Assembly (NCBI GenBank): GCA_036346225.1
Contig: JARFIW010001104.1
Coordinates: 9,450,001-9,514,000 of the forward strand
Direction of reading: 5' to 3'
Origin: Platerodrilus igneus
Lineage: Eukaryota > Arthropoda > Insecta > Coleoptera > Lycidae
Length of the DNA: 64,000 bases
The notes beneath the pieces are model-generated. The model did no database searches. It saw only the letters and a program-made list of their open reading frames with translations, and had not been told where the DNA came from. Every line of letters begins with the position of its first letter. The stretch's first letter is position 1. Shown here in pieces: positions 55,115 through 64,000 of the stretch. Both the position numbers and the translations under genes were made by a program.

Positions 55115-57475
55115 GAGTTGGAATAATTCTCAGGTATTGCAAAGATACTAAAGTCCTTGTAAATTACTTAAATAGACAAAAGCATAAAACGTCATAAAAT
55201 TTAGTGCGTAAACTAGATCAAATGCTGCAAATGTGGTAGTAAATAGGCAATGTGCAAATACTAATATATAGATTCTCATGCGCCGACAAACCCTTGACCT
55301 TAACCACAAGTTCAGTTCAAATCGCGCGAATCCCGTGAATTAGTATATTGCGTAAACCCCGAGAGACACTTAACTGATATATACCATCAAATCATAATAA
55401 AATAATTTACAGTACGGTAATACCATTAATTCGAGTTTGCTACTGAAAAAAAACTGACGCGTTTGCGAGCGCGCAATTAAAGAAGTTACTGGTACTTAGT
55501 GGAGGTAATTTGATAAGTAGATGCTTTCATATACAGCCGTTGGATTCCGAAGATTACTTACTAATACCCCATTGTTGTCTTGTTAGGGGTTGCTTGAGTC
55601 TTGGAAGAAAAGAAACTGTAAGTCGTTGATTATCTTCCATCTGCTGCATATATCAACTTGTTAGTTAATATTTAAATGCATACAACCCATATACTTATTA
55701 AACGAACTCTTACTTTGGTGCATGCTTGATTGAAAGCGATTTAAAACCAAAGAATGCGCCACAACTGTCATTTTAGAAAATTATAGATACCTATTTAGCT
55801 TAATTGAATATTTATAACTAATAATTTTTTTCACGTAGATTTGACCAAATAAGAATTGTTTAAATTATTCAATTTCTTTTGTCACAATGATATTAATGTT
55901 TTAATATCAGTTAAGAGAACAGCTTAGAGCTTTTATTTGTATATTTTAAGTTAGTAATTGCAGGAAAAGGATATGTGTATTGAGGCTCTACTAACCTGAG
56001 TTGTTAGAACTTATTAAATTATATTAGCACCATATCAGAGATCACTCACCATTTAGCAAGATAGACTAGTGCTAGGTGAATTGGCGCCCAGCATATGTTA
56101 TTGGACTGAAAGTATAACTTAAAAGAATTCCTGTTGTTTTCATAGAATCTGCCCCTCGCCACTAAGCTAGCTGGTGCATTTCTACTGATGTGTCTCCGTG
56201 GTAACGTGAATTTCACAAGGTCATTAGCGTCAATTTCACACGCAGTACATAGCATGGATTTCTTACGCTCCAATTTCTAAAAATTTATTTCAATCGATTT
56301 GTTATAGTTTATTTTAATCGATTGTTTCACAAGCGCAATTGCATGAATTAAAATGTGCTAAATCTTCGTGATGGAAACTTTGTAGCCACTTATAAAGACA
56401 ACTGTAGCTAGTAGTTACATCGTTATATAGCTCCTAATTTTCTTGAATATTTGAAAATTAAACGGTATAATTTATTGATATGGAAGATCTCTTAGGGCAA
56501 AGGCAGAGCAAGTCAGGATGATATAATCTAATATTGTCTAACGGTGAATTAAATAAGCAATGTTATCTGCAAACCGTAATTGCGAATGAAAGCTATTTGA
56601 GAACTTTCTGTTACTAAGGGTACATTATCCTAGATACTATTCTAAGGAGTGAGTTTGAACTACAAACTATCGATTTACACGGAATAAGAATTAGTTATTT
56701 TTTATCAAATAGCATTTATAAAATAAAATTTGAAAAATTGAACGTAACTTCAGATGTATTTCGTAGACACCCTTAAGGAATATCTATGGACTTCAAAGTA
56801 GGGTAAATCAAGAAAACAAAGTTTGTAGTTCTAAAATACTCCAAATCTGATTACATACGGAATGAAAAGGAGGAATAGAAATAATATAAATAGCGTATCT
56901 TTATACTAGCGCAAATCATGTAAAACGAATGACTTCAGATCAGTTGTTACGTTTTTAGTATTTAACTTTTGTAAGTAGCAAAGTTTAAATAAAGCGCCTT
57001 TTTTAACAGGTACGTGACTTCCTGTTGGCAATTGTGCGGTTGCTGTCAATGGTTGCTTGATGATCATCGGCCAATAAGAATTGAATTATTTGGCATAAGT
57101 AGAGATATAATATCGTTCTCGAAAGGTCCCTGGAGTGAAGTGGTCACTTTACAGGTACTCACAGGATGCGATGTTTAGAAACGGGTCTTCTTTCCGTCTC
57201 CTTTATTTTTGTCTATCTATGGATCGTTTTCGCGGTTTTATTCATTCTAAACATTTTCGTGATTTAAGAGCAAGTCCAGTTGTTATCAAAGTTATATTTA
57301 AAATTGGAGCATTATATTCGCCAATTATCGTCATTCCGCCGAATTATCTCCAATCAGAAGAAAAACAGATTTGGCATTTGTTATTTGGTGGATTCCTATT
57401 TTGAACTTCAACAAGTGGCAGCTGATCAACATGGTTGATATAGTATAAGTGCATAGTACCCGTGGTTGTCTAGCA
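55115..57475. other. AT-rich DNA without recognisable content
   Basis: An 89-codon plus-strand frame (57135-57404) has no recognised family. No repeat structures of note. Confidence 0.45.
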
Positions 57476-57477
57476 AT

Positions 57478-57612
57478 AACGCGAGTTATGTATACCCCAA
57501 TCTATGTATGTATAATAAAATAGAAGTTATTAGGAATTATTAGAAATTGTTAAAGAAATTATTAAGTCAAGTGCAACAATGTAATTCAAGGATAACTAAA
57601 TAAAGGATATTC
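57478..57612 (+). repeat. Truncated copy of the LTR-like sequence at 21.7 kb
   Basis: GCGAGTTATGTATACCCCAA onward matches 21717-21850 with a handful of differences; the homology then stops, so the promoter part is absent. Confidence 0.75.
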
Positions 57613-57614
57613 AG

Positions 57615-58210
57615 CGCACATGTTAACATCCTTATTATGCGACCACAGTTGTACACCTAATACGAAAGAAGGAATATTTTTGCATAAAAAAGGGGAAGTG
57701 AAATGCAGTTCATGATGACGTCACCTGTTCCTCAAGTGAATGATTTGAAGGAACCAATATCTTCAAAACGGACCTTAGATTTGCTTATGCGGAGCCAGAA
57801 CAGGCATGGCTCATCTTAATCTGAGATAGGAAAATGCTTTCTCCAGACTTTAATATTGTTAATGAACAATGGAATGATAAACGGAAACGTTAGTATTTAA
57901 CTATTTTCTATGTATTGTAATTAAGGGTATTTCCAGGAATGAGATTTAGAATAACAAGTATCTCAATATTGGAAACGTGAAAAATAATGTGATAGTATTA
58001 TTGATTGATTAAATGTTTATTTCTTTAGTATTTGTTATAGAAATAGTTGGCCAATTTGATGTTAGGAAAATCGTTTTTTTAAAAAAAGTATATTTGTATT
58101 AATATTGCATTTATGTAATCTTAGTGGAAGTTAAAATTACTTTAAAATTTATTTAAACTTATTTATGAACTATGTAAAAATACATAAATTTGTCACATGA
58201 TATCCAGCTA
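57615..58210. other. AT-rich DNA without recognisable content
   Basis: Nothing identifiable. Confidence 0.4.
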
Positions 58211-58215
58211 CCCCA

Positions 58216-58431
58216 GTGATGGAGTCGAATTTGGGAGAGGTACTTTATTTTAAAAATTTCTTTGACATGACAAAAGTTAATAAATGTTTTTATAGTATTG
58301 TAGAGAAAGGTAAGGTATGGTGCGACGAGAATCAAAAACAAGGAAGACCTATTTGGAATAACTGTCTTCTGCACAGGGAGAATATCGAAAGGATTTCTGA
58401 GACAAAACATTCTGGCGTCCCTGAAATATGA
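58216..58431 (+). pseudogene. HTH-like N-terminal fragment, probably transposon-derived
   Basis: 71 codons: EVLYFKNFFDMTKVNKCF, a charged middle, then RPIWNNCLLHRENIERISE and a stop soon after. A 'Y/F-K-F-F' helix followed by 'I-x-R-I-S-E-x-T-x-x-S/G-V' looks like the helix-turn-helix N-terminus of insect transposon proteins that continue into a DDE domain. No such continuation is seen. A degraded relative lies at 43935-44010. Confidence 0.35.
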
Positions 58432-58899
58432 CACTAGAAAAAACCTTTCAATTAAGTGTTTATGTAACTTAGTTTTTGTATAACGGCCATTTCAAATGTT
58501 TATTTTTATTACTTTTTCCACAAGAGCTCACTCCCGCACCACTGTAGTTAGCCGGTGCATCCTTAAACTTGTTACGCGGTTCTTACCCCTTCTGAGCAAA
58601 TCTAAATTTTTAGGGGTTACAGCTGATGGATTAGTACGTTGGACCTTATATTCCCAGGAATTTAATTTCGAAATTTTTGTCTGTCAAGGAATAGACATGC
58701 AATGCCTGATACCCTAGCACGTTGTATTAGGTATGAAAATAAAACAAATGTTCCCCTTTGAAACGAGAAACCTTTGATACCGGGGCGGGTGGTGGTAGCT
58801 GGCAGGACACACTACTGCAACATATAAGTCAATATATACGAAAGCAAAAAAAATATATTTACAATACTGGCAATTAATATACAACACTTTAACTAGTTA

Positions 58900-59630
58900 T
58901 TTACAATATTATCACGTGTGCCTGTTAATAAGCACAACCCGTGGCAAATACCTATATATAAAGCACAAACATGTATACGTATAACAAATGCTTAAATTAG
59001 TTAATGACAAGTACAGTTAAATATTTTTAGGATTAACACGAGTGCGTGTTAATGAGCACAAACAAGAACAAACGTTCATATGTTCCTATACATAAGCAAG
59101 TACAAACATATACATATAACAACTGTCCTAAAGCAGTAACTGAAAATATAGCATAGACATTTACAGGATTAACACAAGTGTGTGCTAATGAGCACAAACA
59201 AAAGCAAATGTTCAAATATTCCTTATATCTATTAAGCAAATATGTCAGTTAATAAGATATGAATATTTACATGATTAACACGAAGGCGTGTTGATGAGCA
59301 TTAACAAGAACAAACGGTTGTCTGTTCTTTCATATAATAAAAATATTAAGTTAGTTAAGAACAAATGCAGTATGAATAGGATCAACAGGGGTTCGTTTTA
59401 ATAAGTACAAACAAGAACAAATATTAAGTTAATTAATGCAAATACAGTAAGAACACAGGAACCAAAGTTAAGTTCGTTAAGACAAATATAATGTGAATAC
59501 AGAATTAACACGGATTGCGTGTTAACAAGTACAAACAAGAGCAAATGCTACGTTAATTAAGGCAAGTACAATATATATTTATGTACAAAATTAAAACGAG
59601 TGCGTGTTAATAAGCGCAACGAGAACAGAC
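58900..59630 (+). repeat. Tandem array of ~7 degenerate units, each with a hairpin
   Basis: Each unit has an inverted pair close to ATTAACACG-N4-CGTGTTAAT followed by AGCACAAACAAGAACAAA. Hairpins start at about 58908, 59032, 59168, 59274, 59380, 59503 and 59590 (spacings 124, 136, 106, 106, 123 and 87). At 59032-59053 the arms are perfect over 9 bp. Between units, AT-rich phrases such as TAAGTTAGTTAA and GCAAATACAGT recur. Non-coding. Confidence 0.85.
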
Positions 59631-59925
59631 AGGGAATAGACATGAAGTCTATTTTGTTATAAATATACAAACTTAACCTAAGGAAATGTCATTATGCGGC
59701 ATTAACGGATTACTATTAACCTAAAAGAATATACAGACACCTAGGAAGTTACTGTCGATGACAGTGGCGGAACTGGTGCTTCCGCGGCTCATTGTGGTCC
59801 GAAGTGGATCCGCTGACTAATGGCGTCGGCGGGGTGGTGCTCTAGGTTTCCGGGTGTAAGCGAGTAAGGTGGGGTTAGCATGTAATTACTGACCGTATAA
59901 AGACTTAAAATGATTTTGTGCCACC

Positions 59926-60073
59926 AGGATACCAATCACTAGCTGTGTAATGATAGACTAATAGCGTGCAGTTGGGATAAAAATTACCGCCGGTGTAGTG
60001 TTTGAACCAAGATAACAATTCCAGCGGTGTAATGAGTGCTAACTAGGATAACAATCACTGGTTGTGTGTAGTG
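59926..60073 (+). repeat. Second tandem array, four degenerate units
   Basis: Units at 59926, 59974, 60009 and 60045 follow the pattern AGGATAACAATCACYRGYGG, then TGTAATG. Spacings are 48, 35 and 36 bases. A TATAAAG box lies just before (59896). The unit differs from the first array. Confidence 0.65.
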
Positions 60074-60259
60074 TGATTTAATTAACATAAGCGTGTAGGT
60101 GTCGTAATACTTGCTTCTTATATACCCATCACAAGAGTAGTACTAGGTACTGATAAGTACTGATCATTGAATAAAAATTAATTAACAAAGACTAAATTTC
60201 TGGTCGTTTCGGACTTGTTTATATATGTTTTCTCCCTTCTGATTGCAGGCGCGGTTATT

Positions 60260-60460
60260 ATGATCGGGGCAAAATGATTTACGTTCGACTGGATTTTTAT
60301 GTTTAGAAAACAAGTTTTTACCTATGATAACACCTTGGAGCTATATTGTCAGCATCTGGCATTAAAATATATAGAGCTCAAAAATAATTTCAAAATTGGT
60401 CGAAGGAGCAAAGTGAAGAAAAGTGGATAAGTAAAAGTTAGCATTATTGTAAGATGAGGA
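60260..60460 (+). other. AT-rich lead into the integrase remnant
   Basis: Probably the degraded RNase H end of the same gypsy pol, but no clear motif can be quoted. Confidence 0.25.
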
Positions 60461-61560
60461 AGGCGAATTTCAAGATGGAGATGTACGGTTCTAACATTAT
60501 AAACGTATTTTATTCAGACAAGGAAATGCAGAGTTGCCTGGGTGGAAAGTTTGCGCACCGGGTTCTCAGATTTGATTTAATTTTGCAGCAGCGTATAGCG
60601 ATGGGAGACATTTCAATTATAAGAAAGTATATGCGCAAATGAAAAATAATTTTTGGCGGCCAAAAATGTATCACAATATCCAGCAGATTGTTTGTACGTG
60701 TGAGTTGTGCAAAAGACAATACTTTGTAAGCATAACATAGATACTGCTAATACGGTAGTGTCCCAGTATTCGGGAGAATTAATTTGTTTGGACTTAATAA
60801 GGCCACTACCTATTTCACCAGTGGGGAAGTCTGCTTTTTGGAGGTAGTAGATTCATCTACAAGGTTTGTAAAGTTGCATGCATATAGGAAATTCTCCTTG
60901 AACTGTTTAACTAGAATTATTTCGATAAGTTCCAACTGTTTAAAGCTATATGGGACCCATATACGTTCCAAGTTGTGGACTAAGAAACTTGGCAAAAGAC
61001 ACTTCAAGGTTAAGTTTACATCGGTGTATTTCCCTGAGTTGAATAAAACTGAACAGGTCAAGGAAATTGACGTTTGTTACGGTCATATTGTTTGGACAAG
61101 TACACAAAGTAGACTTCTTTCATTAAGAAGATGGAGTACAAAATATCACCCTGTTCCTAGTGTGACTAGTATTTTGCCAATGTTATTGCAATTTTGATAA
61201 AAGACACCCAGTGGTATTCATTAAGTGGTTGAATATCCAAAACCAATAGGAACTGAGGTATCACCGCAGCAGGGGTCGTACTTATCGTAAGACAGAATTT
61301 TAACTAAAGCCTTAAAGGAAAAACCTAAAGTAGAAAATATAAATAATCTTGTGACGTTTAAAATTGGCGTAAAGATATTAATATGGGCCAATGTGTTATC
61401 GTCAGTTATCGAGTTGAGTATTGCTAAATTCTTTCTTGTATATGAAGACCCTTATACTACTGTAGCGCCGATTAGTCTACCTCTGACCAAAATAATTACC
61501 TTAGAACGCAAACGAAGCGTTTGTACATAAAAGACGATTGTTGGATCATGCGGAACCACG
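60461..61560 (+). pseudogene. Gypsy-type integrase and pol C-terminus, decayed
   Basis: The H2C2 zinc-binding part is at 60620-60720: KVYAQMKNNFWRPKMYHNIQ, then CTCELCKR. The catalytic core begins near 60784 (LINLFGLNKATTYF, VCFLEVVDSSTRFVKLHAYR, matching the first-strand region in which gypsy elements have their first catalytic Asp), and continues with KFTSVYFPELNKTEQVKEID (61.02 kb), where the catalytic Glu region lies. Downstream codons ANVLSSVIELSIAKFFLVYE-DPY (61.39 kb) match the C-terminal 'LS...KFF-L-Y-x-GPY' box of gypsy Pol. The 137-codon frame at 60784-61197 is the longest open piece; frameshifts and stops at 60640, 60740 and 61197 break the rest. No RT lies upstream, so only the 3' part is here. 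Confidence 0.75.
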
Positions 61561-61564
61561 TGTC

Positions 61565-63110
61565 GAGAAAAGTTCATTAAAACACAATTAACCGATCCGC
61601 GATTCATTCAAGCAACAATCAACCAAATGGACAATTAATCGAAATATTACTAATGGAAACACAATTTAACGAATCAACTATTCGTCGAAAAAAGAATTAA
61701 TCAAAGTTTTGCACTATAAGACGTTTATCAACATTTCTCAAGAATAAAAACTTTTTTTTTAAAGTAATTATGGATAACAAATTTTCGGAATTACAGCATT
61801 TCGCTAGCGACATAACGCCCAATAGAACAATTTTGCCCACTATCTGATTAGCGAAATAACGAGCACCTCAACCACTTTGCTTAACTTTTGTATAGGTCCA
61901 CAACGCTCAAAAGGACCAAATCGCCCAAAATCAGTTCTCTCGAAGTCCGAAAATGCGCACATAATAATTGTTAATTAACAGATACAAGAGTTTTGAATTT
62001 AAGAACTTTATAGGTTACAATAGGAAATCTCGAGAATGCATAATTTGTGGTGTTCTCGAAATAACTAGTGCAATTGAATGTGTATATAAATTGCCGTGAT
62101 AAGTGTCAGTTAGTTCTGATGGAAGCTCTGATATGAGTTTTAATTTAAAACTTTGAGTGTCGTGATATGAAATAACGTAGTAGTACATATACAATATAAA
62201 TTACTGTTGATATAAATCGCGCTGTATGATATAAACTACTGTAGTGATCGATGTAAATTTATTATAGTGGTTGACATAAATTAATAATTAGTGCATGTAT
62301 AGTTAATTGTAGTGCTTCGATAGTAAGTAATTAAGAAGATGGCATCGTAGTGTTAAGAAGTTAATATTTCTACTGATAGCGATTAGCTGGAAGTAAATTG
62401 TTGTGAGCTCTTTTAGAAAATTTCATTCTAGCTTTGAGATGTTGAATTGGTTTGTTTAATCACTTAATGGTAATTCGTCCAAATTCTTGTAAATTAGTTG
62501 ATGAGCAAAGAATTCTTAAGAGCACTTGGAACAAGGTCATTGTAAAAAACGTTAATTAAGTATAAATTGTTTGTAAAAATTTAAGGACGCTTGGGGGTTT
62601 GAAGTCTTGTTTTTGAATGTTAATTTCTTCAGTAAATATTTAGGATATCTCAGGTATTAGTTTATAAAGCTTCACATGTTATAGGTTACACTTTTGAAGG
62701 TGAATGTGGGGGGGTGTGGTGTGGTTGGCGTATTATGAATTGTGCAAAAGTGTTGTGGCGATGAAGTTTGGAAAGCATCGATCAGCAAGGCGAGGTAGGA
62801 GAGCAACGCTTTATCCAAAAGGACGCCGGACTTCACTTTAATCATAGCAATGGTAGGGAATGGTCATTAAGGTAAAACGACTGTGTATAAGTTGTATAAC
62901 CTGCACTGAGAATGTGAAATTTCCGTGTTACGTACCTAAACGTAGCCGGAAGAAACGTAAATACCAGGCTAACTACCAAACACGGAAAGTGGGGATTCAC
63001 CTACAAACCAAAAAAAAAACACTTAGCCCACGATTATCTATTAACAATAAAAATAAATAAAGGATTCTGTACAAACAAGCAAAAAGAATTTATTAAGCGA
63101 TATTATTTCA
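61565..63110 (+). other. Probable LTR/leader remnant of the gypsy element, with a short AT-rich array
   Basis: At 62070-62120, TGTATATAAATTGCCGTGATAA and then TGTCAGTTAGTTCTGATGG form a TATA plus initiator arrangement like gypsy LTR promoters. From 62180 to 62310 phrases like GATATAAATTACTGT recur about every 20-25 bases. No coding content is recognised; the 66-codon frame at 62860-63060 is basic but unplaced. Confidence 0.35.
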
Positions 63111-63114
63111 AAGC

Positions 63115-63420
63115 AAACAATTATATTGTACGGACAATTTAGTACTTTAGATTCGAAGTGCGCATGTGGTATTTTACACAAAATAAAACTAATCAGTAGA
63201 AAATAAACATGTGAAGCTTTAGTCAAGCGTTTTCACAATTGCACATAATACCTTTTGTAGAATAAATTAATCAGTAGAAAAAAATTAACGTGTGAGAGCT
63301 TTTGTTATACATTCTTTTAAATTGTACATAATACTGTTTGTAAAATAAACTAATCAGTAGAAAAGAATAAGCGTGTGACAGCTTTTGTCAAACATTTTTA
63401 ACAATGGTACATCACACCTG
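63115..63420. repeat. Tandem array of ~80-bp units (about 3.4 copies)
   Basis: AATCAGTAGAAA occurs at 63191, 63269 and 63352, each followed by AT-rich DNA, CGTGTGAGAGCTTTTGT-like and TGTACATAATACTG-like phrases. Spacings are 78 and 83. Confidence 0.75.
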
Positions 63421-63424
63421 TAGA

Positions 63425-64000
63425 GCGATAATATCGATTCGCAGCTACAAGCAATGGTCCTACAGTGTCATGTTTCTTATCACGTAACTACACCAAACGC
63501 TGATAAGGAATATTCCCTTGATATACACAAAAGAAATCATGTTGTATACCTATATGTGTCGGGATACTTAGCTTGCACGCCCTCGGGAGTGAATCAGCAC
63601 CACATCGCCATGGTCATCCGGATTCATTTACCTTTTACCATAACGGCACTAGCGATCTACAGGCAACGACAGTTGATCTGTGGCAAAAAACAATTGGGCC
63701 TACATAAAGAAAGAAACAATTTGGCCTCCAGCTAATAGCTAAAAGAGAATCTGATTAGAATGGGTAAGCGCGGAAAAACTCACCGGTACACGCAAGATAC
63801 CTCCTACTTGTCGAACAAAAAAAAACGTGTATTGCTCTTGAAGTACTGCGACGAGTAATGTAGAAAATATTTCAACGCACAAACTGCAGAATCAAATTAA
63901 AAATTGGTTCAAATAACACGAGTTCGAACTGCAATCCTCACGTTTTCAGAGCGCGATTAGTAAACTGGAAAACACGCTAGCAAATAATAGTATGATCCAT
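63425..64000 (+). other. Less AT-rich end of the window; unknown frame
   Basis: A 93-codon frame (63454-63735) reads MVLQCHVSYHVTTPNADKEY and so on; I do not recognise it. No other structure was seen up to the right edge. Confidence 0.3.

Overview
This window looks like a transposon-rich, gene-poor stretch of an arthropod genome, most likely an insect. It is AT-rich, and almost every recognisable coding remnant belongs to element classes common in insects: BEL/Pao and gypsy LTR retrotransposons, an RTE-like LINE family, an R1-like LINE, an RNase H-bearing LINE fragment and tRNA-headed SINEs. I see no intact host gene, no rRNA or tRNA gene, no CRISPR array and no bacterial operon structure. 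The order or species cannot be fixed from sequence reading alone.

Layout. 1-4022: a BEL/Pao element on the minus strand, running off the left edge, with gag, peptidase, reverse transcriptase and RNase H-like parts broken by frameshifts, and a candidate primer-binding site (PBS) at 3997-4014. 4.2-11.2 kb: AT-rich non-coding DNA with LTR-like promoter remnants, clusters of tRNA-Lys PBS-like boxes and two AT microsatellites. 11.2-12.1 kb: a SINE copy and a fold-back (MITE-like) element. 12.7-21.5 kb: five pieces of one RTE-like LINE, including a head-to-head pair around a second short repeat, and a SINE with target-site duplication. 21.7-23.6 kb: LTR-like and dispersed repeats. 23.6-31.6 kb: a transposase C-terminal fragment, a possible commissureless-like host-gene fragment, two LTR+PBS modules in the same orientation and, between them on the opposite strand, a gag-protease portion of a gypsy-type element with its own PBS inside a 95-bp inverted repeat.

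31.6-42 kb: a long (TG)n tract, a SINE nested in an RTE copy, and further RTE copies on both strands, one carrying an LTR-sized insertion. 42-50 kb: mostly unrecognised AT-rich DNA with a perfect-stem hairpin, a CpG-richer segment with a candidate exon, and a perfect 90-bp tandem duplication. 50-55.1 kb: a minus-strand LINE RNase H fragment and a decayed R1-clade LINE. 58.9-60.1 kb: two unusual tandem arrays, the first with a hairpin in every unit. 60.3-61.6 kb: a decayed gypsy integrase region, followed by LTR-like DNA and more short arrays to the right edge.

No host pathway can be reconstructed. What ties the window together is nesting and decay: SINEs inserted in LINEs, an LTR-like insertion in a LINE, opposite-strand retroelements and several fold-back structures. 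Such a place could produce double-stranded or piRNA-precursor transcripts, but that is inference only. The most unusual structures are the hairpin-bearing array at 58.9-59.6 kb, the inverted repeat around a PBS at 29.2-29.5 kb, the fold-back element at 11.7-12.1 kb, the hairpin at 42.5 kb and the possible host-gene remnant at 23.8-24.1 kb.
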